DNA of 40,013 bases from GCA-020343675 sp964462945 (GCA_964462945.1 CAYWZW010000051.1:1-40013), one strand, 5' to 3'. Positions 24,268-33,375 are shown, counted from the first letter of the stretch. A program made the numbers and translations. Notes: generated by a model from the sequence alone, not told the origin.

Positions 24268-26751
24268 TCATAGCTTCTTTGAGAATTCATTGAGCAGATC
24301 GACGATGCCTTGTATTGTTTCCTTTTTCGGCATGGGTAACGTCAGGTGGCGCTGCCCGGTCACTTGATCTGTCTCCACCCTGAATCTGGAGAATACTTCC
24401 GGGCTCGGCTTGCGTTGCTGGCTTTCCCCTCCAAATAGCGTTTGGCCGAGCTTCTGAACAAGAGTTACGCCTGCTGCGATCATGTCATTCCACGCCTGGT
24501 CCTGGCCCGATTCGACGCCTTTCGGCTTTTGGGTGGTGACAGAGGCATCTTCTTCGACGCGCTCTCCATCCGGTTCGGTCCCGGCCTGCTGCTGGGGCAT
24601 GGATTCGGGAATGGCGCGGGTCGCCTGGTCCACCGAATCCATAAATCGTTTTAGCCTTGTTCCGCCGAGGAAAACCTCGTCTTTTCCTTTGTCAAGGACG
24701 CCCGAAAAGAGCGACTGCTTGAACGACAGCAGCGACAGCATACCGTGCTCGATGGTTCCCTGGGCCACGAAGTTCACGACCCTCACGGGGCGATGCTGGC
24801 CCAGGCGATGAATCCGCCCGATACGCTGCTCGAGCACCGCCGGGTTCCACGGCAAATCCATGTTGACTACGGCCGAGGCGTTCTGCAGATTCAGCCCGAC
24901 GCCCCCGGCGTCCGTCGAGAGAAACACCCGGCAATCAGGGTCCTCCTTGAATTGTTTGACAAGCTCCATCCTTTTGCGGGCGTCAATTCTGCCGTGAAAC
25001 AGCACGTGATTGTGTTTTGCCGATTCAAGACGACGCAGAAGCACTTCGTGCGTCCCGAGCCACTGGCTGAATACGACGACCTTCGAGTCCGGCCGTTCAA
25101 AGATTTCTCCAAGCACCGGCATGAGCTCGTCGGCTTTGACGCCGTAATCGGTCTTCTTGTCGAGAAGGTACGTGCTGTTGCAGCTCATTCGCATATTCTG
25201 CAGAGCAATCATGAGCATTCTCTGATCGGTCTCAGGCAGGAAGCCAAGCCGGCGCCACTTGGCGACGATGCGCGCGACCGTTTCACGATTCTCTTCATGA
25301 TGCTTCATTTGTTCGGCCGTCATGGGAACAAAGTAGTTCTTTTCCAAGCGTTCCGGCAGCTCCTTCAGGACTTCGCTCTTGGTCCGGCGGACGAGAATCG
25401 GCTCCAGCGATTTTGCGATCTTCGAAAGGTTGTGATACCCCACGACCTTGCCGCTTTCGTCAACGTGCTGGTGTTCGGCAAGAAAGCGGAACAGCGGACC
25501 CAGATAAAAGCGATCGACGAACTCAACGATGGAGTGCAATTCCTCCAGTCGATTCTCCAAGGGCGTTCCGGTCAGCACGATAGCGTACTTGGAATCGAGC
25601 TTCTTGACGCTCTGTGCCCGTCGCGTTTTCCAGTTCTTGATTCGCTGGGCTTCATCGAGAATAATCATCTCCGGCGCCCATTTGCCAACCAGCTCGAGAT
25701 CACGATGGATAACATCATAATTCGTGACCTTATAGAATGAATCAGACGCATAAAGCCCGGCCCGTTTTGCCGTGGGACCCTCCACAACAACGACCGAACG
25801 GCCGCAGAACTTCTCAATCTCCTGTTTCCACTGATGCTTCAGCGAAGTCGGTGACACGATGAGCACGCGCTCGATGCCCACCGTCCGGGCTAATATCTCG
25901 ACCGCCGCAATCGCCTCAACCGTTTTGCCAAGCCCCATATCGTCGGCAATCAGGCTTCGCCCCGCTCTTGCGGCAAATAGCGCCCCCTCGCGCTGATAAG
26001 GATAAAGCGAAACCCTCACCAGCTTCCCCAGCGCCTTACTGCTGATGCCGCTTGGGAAGGCTTCGTCGATTCGTTTCTTCAGACTGATCTGATCTCTGAC
26101 CCGGGCAATAAACGCTACCGCGTCCTCATAGCATCGCAAGTCATGCTCGAACGAGCCGGCTTGCCTCATAAAGCCATCAAACTGCGGGTATGACTGCGGT
26201 CTTAGAATTCCATAGTTGTCAAAGTAGCGCCGGGCAAGCCGCAGAAGCGATTGTGGACATCCGGTTCCCGGCTTGAAAACCACCTCTCGCTTGGCGCCGT
26301 AGCGCAGGTAGATTTCTGAGTAGGCAGGCTGGAAGCCCTCAGCCAGAGCTTTTTCGCCCCCGCGTTCCTGTTGCAGTTTTGCCAGCGTAAATTCGATATG
26401 TTTGCAGGTCCCGAGGGTATTCACGGCGAAATCCGGACACGAGCAGTAATTGTCGCCGATCCTCTGCCCGCGAATCGCAACCCGATATTCGCCCTTGGTT
26501 TGCGGATTTCTAACGATAAACTCCGAGAAAATCGGCTCATCCCCAATATTCTTGAGATGAAAATCCTGCTTCTGCGCAAACTGCTTTCGCAAAGCAATCT
26601 GCCACTCTTCCAGCGGCATATCATCAGGCTTGCGCAGGCGTGAAATCTTGGTGACGTTCCGCCCTCTTGGAGATTTTCTACCGGTTCCGCCTTTGTCGCT
26701 GCTTTCTGACTTGGCGTTAGTCAGCACAACAGTCCCTTTGTCCCTTGCCAT
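24268..26751 (-). CDS. SWIM-domain SNF2-family ATPase
   Basis: An 827-residue protein. A SWIM zinc finger (C103xC105...C116xH118 in YCSCPDF...GTCKHIEF) is followed by a Swi2/Snf2 motor: Walker A DDMGLGKT (270-277), DEAQ box (366-369), LTGTPLENRLEE, and the C-terminal lobe STDAGGVGLNLQNAS...RIGRIHRLGQ. A charged tail follows. SNF2 motors translocate on double-stranded DNA and remodel bound proteins; bacterial members occur in repair (RapA-like) and in several defence systems. It is the second large motor in the island, 114 bases downstream of recQ on the same strand. The ribosome site is modest (GGGACGG). Confidence 0.93.
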   Translation of the reverse strand: MARDKGTVVLTNAKSESSDKGGTGRKSPRGRNVTKISRLRKPDDMPLEEWQIALRKQFAQKQDFHLKNIGDEPIFSEFIVRNPQTKGEYRVAIRGQRIGDNYCSCPDFAVNTLGTCKHIEFTLAKLQQERGGEKALAEGFQPAYSEIYLRYGAKREVVFKPGTGCPQSLLRLARRYFDNYGILRPQSYPQFDGFMRQAGSFEHDLRCYEDAVAFIARVRDQISLKKRIDEAFPSGISSKALGKLVRVSLYPYQREGALFAARAGRSLIADDMGLGKTVEAIAAVEILARTVGIERVLIVSPTSLKHQWKQEIEKFCGRSVVVVEGPTAKRAGLYASDSFYKVTNYDVIHRDLELVGKWAPEMIILDEAQRIKNWKTRRAQSVKKLDSKYAIVLTGTPLENRLEELHSIVEFVDRFYLGPLFRFLAEHQHVDESGKVVGYHNLSKIAKSLEPILVRRTKSEVLKELPERLEKNYFVPMTAEQMKHHEENRETVARIVAKWRRLGFLPETDQRMLMIALQNMRMSCNSTYLLDKKTDYGVKADELMPVLGEIFERPDSKVVVFSQWLGTHEVLLRRLESAKHNHVLFHGRIDARKRMELVKQFKEDPDCRVFLSTDAGGVGLNLQNASAVVNMDLPWNPAVLEQRIGRIHRLGQHRPVRVVNFVAQGTIEHGMLSLLSFKQSLFSGVLDKGKDEVFLGGTRLKRFMDSVDQATRAIPESMPQQQAGTEPDGERVEEDASVTTQKPKGVESGQDQAWNDMIAAGVTLVQKLGQTLFGGESQQRKPSPEVFSRFRVETDQVTGQRHLTLPMPKKETIQGIVDLLNEFSKKL

Positions 26752-26865
26752 ATCCGTCCCTACTCACAACAAGATTCTTGCAGAATGGAGATTGGTCACG
26801 TAATACAGGTAAGGATAATTTTAACCTCGGCCGCTCAGGCGTGCAAGGCTATCTTGCATCCGCGT

Positions 26866-28683
26866 TCAGTCAACGTCCATATCGAGCGAATTTGCATGGC
26901 AGTAGTCCCTAATAGCGGCCAGGACAACTTTGCCATATTGCCGGCGTTTCTGCTGACCCACCCCCTTGACTTCGAGAAACCTTTCGATACTCGAGGGTCT
27001 TCGCCTGGCCATGTCCCGGAGTGCCGCATCGCCAAAGACGACGTAAGCGGGGACGCCTTTGTCGCGGGCCATCGCCGTCCGCAGTCTCCGCAAAGCTTCA
27101 AACAAGCCCTTGTCAACCCCTTCCCACGAATCTTCAACGACTTTGGAGACCTTGGCCGGCTTCTGGGCGGGTCTAAGCAGGCGGGGCGTGTCGCTTCCCC
27201 TAAGAACCTGCCATCCTTTTTCGGTTACGCTCAGGACGTTGTATTCGCCCACCTTTTCGAGGTAGCCCTGTCCTTCGAGCTGCTCGATCCAGTCGTGCAC
27301 CGTGTGTTTTGAATGGTCTCGCAGCAGGCCGTAGGTGCTCAGCTCATCATGCTTGTTTTCCAGTATGCGCTTGTCGTCGGAACCGGTCAGCACGGCGGCG
27401 GTATAACTGCCGCCAAAGCGCTGCCCCAGCCGAACAATACACGAGAGTATCTTCTGGGCGGTTTCCAGGGCGTCATCTATGCAGTCCAGCTCTCCAAGAC
27501 ACATATCGCAGGCGGCACAGTTGTCTTTGCCGAGGGCCTGGCCGAAATACCGCAGGATGGCTTTGTGCCTGCATACTCCGCCCGTGCAATAATTATACAT
27601 CTGGTCGAGCTTGGTCACCGCGATCTTATGAGCTTCCGGCTCCGTTTCGCTCAACAGGTTCTTCCATGTTCCGTAATCGCCGCCCGAATAGAACAGGCAA
27701 CATTCGGCTTCCAGACCGTCCCGGCCCGCCCGGCCCGTCTCCTGCTGGTAGTGCTCAAGCGACTTGGGCATGCCGGTGTGAACCACGTAACGGACGTTCG
27801 ATTTGTCGATACCCATCCCGAACGCAATCGTAGCAACAATGGTATCGACTTTCTCATTGATGAAAGCATCCTGGTTTTCCTTGCGGTCTTCATCCGCCAT
27901 GCCGGCGTGATACGGCAGGACGTTGTAGCCTTTGGCCCTCAGCGACGCGCACGTCTCATCAACGTCTTTGCGCCGAATACAGTAAACGATGCCGGATTCG
28001 TTTTTGTGCCGGTCGAGCACGGCGCAGACCTGCTTGAGCTTGTTCGTTCGCCGCTGGACCTTATACACCAGGTTTGGCCTGTCAAACGAGCCGACCAGCA
28101 TAGCCGGATTCTCAAGATGCAGTTGCTCGACGATGTCGTCCCGAACCTGCTGGGTGGCCGTGGCGGTGTAGGCGCCGATCGTGACCTTGGGGAAGACTTC
28201 TTTCAACAGGCCCAGTTGCCGATACTCAGGGCGAAAATCGTGCCCCCACATACTGACGCAATGGGCCTCGTCAACGGCGATGAACGACAGCTCCGTCTTT
28301 CTGAGCAGCTCGACAAAACCGCCCGAGACAAGCCGCTCCGGAGACAAGTAGAGAAGTTTGAGTTTCTTATTCCGGACTGCCGCCAGAACAACTTGCTGCT
28401 CCTGGGCCGACAGGGAGCTGTCAATCCGGGCCGCTGGTACACCGCACTCTTTCAAGGCGTCAACCTGATCCTTCATCAACGAAATGAGCGGCGAGACCAC
28501 AACGGTAAGTCCGCCCATAATGACCGCCGGCGCCTGGAAACAGAGCGATTTGCCACCCCCGGTGGGCAGAACCACAATCGAATCCCGCCCCCGGCCGACA
28601 CATTCCATCGCCTGTTTTTGCAGGGGCAAAAAATCATTGTACCCCCAATACTTGACCAGTGCCTTTTGAATATTCTCAATCAT
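26866..28683 (-). CDS. recQ: ATP-dependent DNA helicase RecQ
   Basis: A 605-residue 3'-5' helicase with Walker A PTGGGKS (40-46), DEAH box with the aromatic loop (DEAHCVSMWGHDFRPEY, 138-154), TATATQQVRDD, the motif VI region QQETGRAGRDG, the four-cysteine zinc site (YCTGGVCRHK...DNCAACDMC), a winged-helix RQC segment, and a C-terminal HRDC domain (VPAYVVFGDAALRDMARRRP). Size and order match E. coli RecQ. It acts on stalled forks and recombination intermediates. A promoter lies just upstream and the leader is only about ten bases, without a clear ribosome site. Confidence 0.97.
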   Translation of the reverse strand: MIENIQKALVKYWGYNDFLPLQKQAMECVGRGRDSIVVLPTGGGKSLCFQAPAVIMGGLTVVVSPLISLMKDQVDALKECGVPAARIDSSLSAQEQQVVLAAVRNKKLKLLYLSPERLVSGGFVELLRKTELSFIAVDEAHCVSMWGHDFRPEYRQLGLLKEVFPKVTIGAYTATATQQVRDDIVEQLHLENPAMLVGSFDRPNLVYKVQRRTNKLKQVCAVLDRHKNESGIVYCIRRKDVDETCASLRAKGYNVLPYHAGMADEDRKENQDAFINEKVDTIVATIAFGMGIDKSNVRYVVHTGMPKSLEHYQQETGRAGRDGLEAECCLFYSGGDYGTWKNLLSETEPEAHKIAVTKLDQMYNYCTGGVCRHKAILRYFGQALGKDNCAACDMCLGELDCIDDALETAQKILSCIVRLGQRFGGSYTAAVLTGSDDKRILENKHDELSTYGLLRDHSKHTVHDWIEQLEGQGYLEKVGEYNVLSVTEKGWQVLRGSDTPRLLRPAQKPAKVSKVVEDSWEGVDKGLFEALRRLRTAMARDKGVPAYVVFGDAALRDMARRRPSSIERFLEVKGVGQQKRRQYGKVVLAAIRDYCHANSLDMDVD

Positions 28684-28700
28684 AATTGGATCGTTATACC

Positions 28701-28729
28701 ATCATACGCCACAGGCCGCAAAGTAACAA
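28701..28729 (-). promoter_or_regulatory. Promoter for recQ
   Basis: TTGTTA (28729-28724) and TATGAT (28706-28701) on the minus strand with 17-base spacing. The start point would fall near 28694, so the recQ mRNA is almost leaderless. Confidence 0.4.
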
Positions 28730-28851
28730 ATTCCACGGACTCGGGGGGCGACATCCCAAGCTGAGTCTCTGTCGAGCGCGTGTCGTTTATACCTGATTCC
28801 TTGGAATAACGGTAGAGGACGGATCCGCTTGTTTAGTCTATGCCGATTGGC

Positions 28852-28880
28852 TTGACACTTCGGATAGTCTGCCTTAGCAT
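28852..28880 (+). promoter_or_regulatory. Promoter for the small gene at 28940
   Basis: TTGACA (28852-28857) and TAGCAT (28875-28880) with 17-base spacing, divergent from the recQ promoter. Confidence 0.4.
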
Positions 28881-28939
28881 GATATAGATGCAGCCAAAGA
28901 GGTACAGAGTCTTGTTCGTGGAATGGGGGATATCGTGAA

Positions 28940-29197
28940 ATGATCAGCCAATCTTCTGATACTGCCCCTGAAGCAGAAAAAGTACAAATCGAATTGATTC
29001 GCGAGTCAAGCGTTTCCAAGAGAATCGCTACAGTCCGGTCGCTTTCTCAAACGACCATGTATCTTGCGCGACGGGCTATTCAACGCACGAATCCATCTCT
29101 AAGCGAGCGAGAAGTGGATTTGGTTTTTGTTGCTTATCATTACGGAGACGACTTGGCTGAGCGTCTTCGCTTGTACATGGAGTTCAAGCGCCTATGA
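28940..29197 (+). CDS. Small helical protein, possible first gene of a toxin-antitoxin-like pair
   Basis: An 85-residue protein with the conserved-looking core SLSQTTMYLARRAIQRTNPS and LSEREVDLVFVAYHYGDDLA. I associate this layout with small proteins found in many phyla, usually directly followed by a nucleotidyltransferase-like gene. GGGGGAT stands upstream of the ATG. Its stop overlaps an ATG (ATGA at 29194-29197), the sign of a coupled second gene, but that second gene is only a remnant here. The gene runs against its neighbours' direction. The pairing and function are inferred from memory of the family. Confidence 0.65.
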   Translation: MISQSSDTAPEAEKVQIELIRESSVSKRIATVRSLSQTTMYLARRAIQRTNPSLSEREVDLVFVAYHYGDDLAERLRLYMEFKRL

Positions 29198-29281
29198 AGA
29201 AGAATGACATCATCGAAGCTCAATCTGTCTGAATTGTTGAATCGTTCATTTCGTGATGCCGGTATGGCAGAAGGGGCATGA
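29194..29281 (+). pseudogene. Scar of an internally deleted second gene
   Basis: The overlapping ATG gives MKKNDIIEA and then a stop after three more codons. Shifted by one frame, the following bases read KLNLSELLNRSFRDAGMAEG to a stop at 29281, which looks like a natural C-terminus. This is most simply the two ends of a gene whose middle was deleted. In related loci the second gene is a nucleotidyltransferase-like protein; that identity is inferred, not seen. Confidence 0.4.
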
Positions 29282-29368
29282 CAAACGACCGGATACAGAC
29301 AGCAACATCCAGAGACGGCAAAACGATAAATACGAGACGAAAATCAGTTGATTTTTCACTGCGGCGAT

Positions 29369-30598
29369 TCACGACCTTGAATTGCTGCACACTGTCCCAG
29401 TTCGGATTTTCTCCAGGGTTGCCATGAGCGGCTCAATCTTTAAGACGGTTTTGTAAACCAGCACATTTTCTCCGATGCGAGCGCCCTCTCGCAGAGACTC
29501 TTGCGGCACTGCAATCAGAATCCGGTGACGACGAAATTGCTGTAAGGTTTCTCTACGATGCGCCAGATATTCCGGCGTCCAGAAACCGACGATTTCCAGA
29601 AGTACCTCGGCGCCGTCTTCGTGTCGAAAGGTGAAATCCGGAACGAAAGTCTTCTGACGGTCATGGAGAATTTCACCTTCACGAATCAATCGCCAGCCGT
29701 TGCGCTCCGGCCCGAATTTCCCGGCAAACGCTTCTTCCAGGCTGGAATCGAATTCGTCCGGCGGCGGCAAATGGCTGGTGAAACCATCGCTATCCGAGAG
29801 ATTCAGCTTTGCCGGCGTATTCCACGGAGTCTTCAACGACGCTGTCATCTGCCAGCCTTTGCAGGCCAGCAGCGCGGGCAGGAATCGTGCGAAATTCACG
29901 CCGTATCGCCGGGTCTGGCGCAAGACCGAAGCCGGCCCTGAAAAAGTGATACAATACTTCGAGGGGCCCAAACGGACTATGTCGTGCAGCAGCCGCGCCA
30001 GCTTGGCGTAACGAAGAATGGTCTTGAGGTCATCGGTCGCCACAACGGTCATGCTCTCAGCTCGATATAGACATGCCTGAAGCTGGGCCACGTTGTAGCG
30101 AGACAACAAAGCTGAAGCGTTCGGATAGCCATCAAACTGTTCCAGCGGCTGGAAGGCCAGTACATCCGCATAAAGAGTTTGCTCGATCTCACCCCATGAC
30201 AAACCGGATTCATCCGCAAGCTGCGCTTTTACCTTCTCCTCATCATGCTCAAAAAGCCGGTCCGGTTTTTCGACGAGCGGATGGAAGCGCACCGCCCTGG
30301 AAAACACATCCAATCGCAACTTTGCCGCCTTACCGCCCATGTCGGTTTGGAAAATGCTTCGGTCATCGAGCAGCTTGCAGAACGCCTGAATCCGGCGAAC
30401 GGGACAGTCAGGCTCATCCGCAAACAGCGATTCTATCTGCTGATGCAGTTGGCGACGATGCCGGCCTTTACCGTTGCCGTATATCGCAAGCATGTTGTCG
30501 GCATACTTTACATAATGTCCATGTGTGCTTCGGGTCAGCCGATCTGCAACAGCCTCACCCGCCTTGAACTCGACGATGGACTGGTCGCTCGTAAGCAT
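29369..30598 (-). CDS. Bax1-like (DUF790) nuclease, partner of XPB helicase
   Basis: A 409-residue protein matching DUF790/Bax1, the nuclease that forms a complex with XPB in archaea. The C-terminal PD-(D/E)XK-like site is visible: FVPDFTF (P320, D321) and LLEIVGFWTPEYLAHRRETL (E335). The middle has LSRYNVAQLQACLYRA and the N-terminus STHGHYVKYADNML, both typical. I chose the ATG at 30598; a longer frame from 30676 would overlap the helicase gene more deeply. Even so the start lies 44 bases inside the XPB gene, so translation is coupled. Bax1 cuts near bubbles and splayed junctions that XPB opens, as known from archaea. Confidence 0.9.
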   Translation of the reverse strand: MLTSDQSIVEFKAGEAVADRLTRSTHGHYVKYADNMLAIYGNGKGRHRRQLHQQIESLFADEPDCPVRRIQAFCKLLDDRSIFQTDMGGKAAKLRLDVFSRAVRFHPLVEKPDRLFEHDEEKVKAQLADESGLSWGEIEQTLYADVLAFQPLEQFDGYPNASALLSRYNVAQLQACLYRAESMTVVATDDLKTILRYAKLARLLHDIVRLGPSKYCITFSGPASVLRQTRRYGVNFARFLPALLACKGWQMTASLKTPWNTPAKLNLSDSDGFTSHLPPPDEFDSSLEEAFAGKFGPERNGWRLIREGEILHDRQKTFVPDFTFRHEDGAEVLLEIVGFWTPEYLAHRRETLQQFRRHRILIAVPQESLREGARIGENVLVYKTVLKIEPLMATLEKIRTGTVCSNSRS

Positions 30599-31985
30599 CG
30601 CTTCTTCGCCTTTTTCGGGAACGATGAACTTCCTTGGTATTCTCACAGACGACTTCGTACAACGTAGCTCTGGCACTGCCGGTTTTTCTCAACACCCTGC
30701 CGAGCCGCTGCTTGGCTTGGCGTGTTGAGCCTTGCCCTCCGATCACGACCGCTACTTTCGCTTCAGGGACATCCACCCCTTCATCAAGGACTCGGTTGGC
30801 AACAAGGACGGGAAACACGCCGTTGGCGAAACTCTCCAAGACAGCCAGCCGCTCACGCTTTCGCGTGTGCGAGAGGATAGTCGGCACCAAGAATCGTTTG
30901 GAGACCTCTATCGCCATCGTATTGGAGCCTGTGAAGACGAGAATCTGCTGGCCCTTGTGCAGCCGGAATATATCTTCCAGCACTCGCAGCTTTTCGGCGG
31001 CGCGAGACTCTATGGAATTCTTCAGATGGTATGCTTTCTGGGCATGACGCGCCTGAGGGTCACTGCCCGATTCCTTGCATAAATCCTGCCATGTGTAGCC
31101 CGGCTGCTCTTTGCGCCGGGACGTGATAAAATGCCGAATCAACCGGCTGCACTGGTCATACGTGGCCTGCTCGCGCTCGTTCAATGTCACCGGAATGCGC
31201 ACGACGTCGAAGTTCGCCAGCGTCGAACCTTCAGCCTGTTTGAACGGCATACAGTAGGCTATAGGGCCGATGAGCCAATCCAGGTCCTTGTGCAAACCAT
31301 CCGACCGCTCGGCAGTCGCCGTCAATCCAAGCCGCATGGGAGCCATGCTCATGATGGCAGCCTCACGACGGCATTTGCCGGGCAAGTGGTGCTCCTCATC
31401 GAAGACCAACAGCCCGAAACCGGCGCCCATCCGGGCTATATGAATATACGCACTGTCGTAGGTTGTCACTGTAATCGGCTTGATGTTCGACAGGCCGTCG
31501 CCGACAAGGCCGGCATCGTAATCAAAGGCTGCCAGAATCCGCCTGTGCCATTGGTACATCAAATCGCGAACCGGCGCGACTATCAACGACGCAACTTTCG
31601 TGCGAGCCATCGCGGCGAGGGCCACCTCCGTCTTGCCTGTTCCCGTTGGCATGATTATCTGTCCGCGACAGCCGGCTCTGAACCATCCCTCCAGAGCCTC
31701 TATCTGATGCGGTCTTAGCTTCGGGAGTCTGACTTTCGGCCAACAGACACGGGACGGCTTCGGCACTTCATCAGATAAGGACGGCCCAAACTGACCCGCC
31801 AGAGCCGTGCGAACCGCAGCAAAGTGAATGGCATCACACCGTAAGGCCCCGACGCGACGATCCCATGCCCAGACGGACGGGCCGGACATGTCACGCAGGT
31901 GTTCTTGCTCCACGCCGCTGAGCAACAATGTTCCCCGATCAAACCTCAGGTGTATTGGCCCATGCCGGTTCTTATCATTTACCAT
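30555..31985 (-). CDS. XPB-family DNA helicase
   Basis: A 476-residue superfamily 2 helicase with Walker A PTGTGKT (113-119), DEEH box (196-199) followed by HLPG, motif III TATAERSDG (222-230), and the C-terminal lobe with ILVFTGSNTMAIEVSKRF, ANRVLDEGVDVPEAKVAVVI and the motif VI region QAKQRLGRVLRKTG. The N-terminal 85 residues fit the damage-recognition-like domain of archaeal XPB. The ATG at 31985 is preferred to a TTG at 32006. It overlaps the Bax1-like gene downstream by 44 bases. Together they should form a helicase-nuclease machine for DNA repair or for attacking foreign DNA. Confidence 0.93.
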   Translation of the reverse strand: MVNDKNRHGPIHLRFDRGTLLLSGVEQEHLRDMSGPSVWAWDRRVGALRCDAIHFAAVRTALAGQFGPSLSDEVPKPSRVCWPKVRLPKLRPHQIEALEGWFRAGCRGQIIMPTGTGKTEVALAAMARTKVASLIVAPVRDLMYQWHRRILAAFDYDAGLVGDGLSNIKPITVTTYDSAYIHIARMGAGFGLLVFDEEHHLPGKCRREAAIMSMAPMRLGLTATAERSDGLHKDLDWLIGPIAYCMPFKQAEGSTLANFDVVRIPVTLNEREQATYDQCSRLIRHFITSRRKEQPGYTWQDLCKESGSDPQARHAQKAYHLKNSIESRAAEKLRVLEDIFRLHKGQQILVFTGSNTMAIEVSKRFLVPTILSHTRKRERLAVLESFANGVFPVLVANRVLDEGVDVPEAKVAVVIGGQGSTRQAKQRLGRVLRKTGSARATLYEVVCENTKEVHRSRKRRRSDAYERPVHRRVQGG

Positions 31986-32071
31986 TTCTCTGGCCGCATC
32001 TATCAAGCCGGAAGAACACTCCCGGCAGCCTTTCTACAAAGCAATGCATCACTTTATCAGCAACGCAGCAC

Positions 32072-32100
32072 AATATACGATTTTACGACGGACCACGCAA
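32072..32100 (-). promoter_or_regulatory. Promoter candidate for the XPB-Bax1 pair
   Basis: TTGCGT (32100-32095) and TATATT (32077-32072) on the minus strand with 17-base spacing, giving a leader of about 80 bases. Confidence 0.35.
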
Positions 32101-32450
32101 CTCTCGCTGATTAGTCGATCGGTCCGTATTGACGTTGTGAGGCCGATAAAGTCTGCAACCATCACACAGTAATAATCCACTTTCCCAAACTGTGAATCGA
32201 CTTGGCCATGCAAAGAGGTGAATAGTACTTATCGGTCTATTGTGTTATTGAGATCATATCATGTAGCGTGAAAAAAATTAACAAGAATTCCTATATTGCC
32301 TATTTTAACTAAAGTTTTTTCTTTAATCCCTCCGATACTTACATTGCAAATTGATTATATTACCTAATTTAACACTGTGTAATCTGACTAAGCCAAGAGT
32401 AGAGTGATAAATTCAAACGCATTCGAAAAATCATGTTGGAGACGTACTGT
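32101..32450. other. AT-rich divergent intergenic region
   Basis: No gene is seen. From about 32220 to 32400 the DNA is very AT-rich, with T and A runs, and probably carries the control region of the B12-binding-domain gene. No consensus promoter stands out. An ATG at 32433 is in frame with that gene but lacks a ribosome site. Confidence 0.5.
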
Positions 32451-33176
32451 ATGATCAAGCAAGACACGCTGGCCCGCTATTTGGAACCGTTGCTGCGAGG
32501 TGACAGAAAAGCCTGCCGAGCTGCCATAGAGGAGACCCTTCAAAGCGGGGTTCCGGCAAATTCCGTTTACATTCATATCGTATGGCCGGTCATGGTGGAG
32601 ATCGAGAAACTGCTCCGCGCGGACAGAATCACGCCTGCCCAGGAGCATTTGGCCACGCGGGTCAATCGGACGATCGTGGACCAGCTTCAGAATAAACTGC
32701 CGCGCAGACCCGGCAGGAACAAGAAAGTGGTCGTCTGCTGCGCGCCGAACGAGCTGCAGGAGCTCGGCGCCCAGATGATGACGGACCTGTTCGAAAGCGA
32801 CGGCTGGGACGTGAGATTCCTGGGCGGGGGACTCACCAATGATGATATCCTTGCCTTCATAAACGAATACGGCCCTGCCATTCTGCTGATTTACGGTACC
32901 GCTCCGAGGCAGGCCCCTGAGGTGCGGCGGCTGATTGATACAATAAAATCGGTAAACGCCTGGCCTGACATGCGGATCATGGTCTCGGGCGGCCTGTTCA
33001 ACCGAGCCGAGGGTCTATGGCAGGAAATGGAGGCCGATTTGTACGCCGCTGATGCGATTGAGGCCCTTCAGGTCGCTTCCGGCGACACGCCTGTTACGCA
33101 CGGTGAACACAGAACAATCAATCGGCGCAAGAAAAGGCCGCAGGTGATACGCGAAAGGGTTCCAGTTCCTGTCTGA
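32451..33176 (+). CDS. Stand-alone B12-binding-domain protein lacking the axial histidine
   Basis: A 241-residue protein with a four-helix B12-binding-2 domain (about 1-85) and a Rossmann-like B12-binding domain (about 92-215: KKVVVCCAPNELQELGAQMM, then GWDVRFLGGGLT and ILLIYGTA). The fold resembles the sensor half of CarH but without its MerR DNA-binding part. The ExHxxG motif reads E101-L-Q103-E-L-G, so the cobalt-ligating histidine is glutamine. The CarH Wx9EH motif keeps E65-H66 but has L55 for tryptophan. Cobalamin may bind in another way, or not at all. GGAG nine bases upstream fixes the ATG at 32451. The C-terminal tail is basic. Confidence 0.85.
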   Translation: MIKQDTLARYLEPLLRGDRKACRAAIEETLQSGVPANSVYIHIVWPVMVEIEKLLRADRITPAQEHLATRVNRTIVDQLQNKLPRRPGRNKKVVVCCAPNELQELGAQMMTDLFESDGWDVRFLGGGLTNDDILAFINEYGPAILLIYGTAPRQAPEVRRLIDTIKSVNAWPDMRIMVSGGLFNRAEGLWQEMEADLYAADAIEALQVASGDTPVTHGEHRTINRRKKRPQVIRERVPVPV

Positions 33177-33375
33177 TCACGCTTGGAGCGTTCAGGCACA
33201 CTTGCATTTGCCGGGCGAAAACCCATTCCGAAGAACGCATAGAGGGCACGCCTGATCGGCATTTTCGATGGCTTCCCGGCGTCTTTGGTGATGACCATCA
33301 CTCGGCCGGGGTGAAAAATCGAGCCTGCATGTAATGGTCTTGACTCTTGACTCAGGCGGAACCAGCTTTTTTTGG

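Noticed and set aside
27313..28764. Plus-strand open frame of 483 codons opposite recQ
   Set aside because: It is the complement of a complete RecQ with all motifs; the product has no recognisable domain.
29338..29357. Terminator hairpin after the Bax1-like gene
   Set aside because: The AAAATCA/TGATTTT dyad is AT-only and weak, with no clear T-run following on the minus strand.
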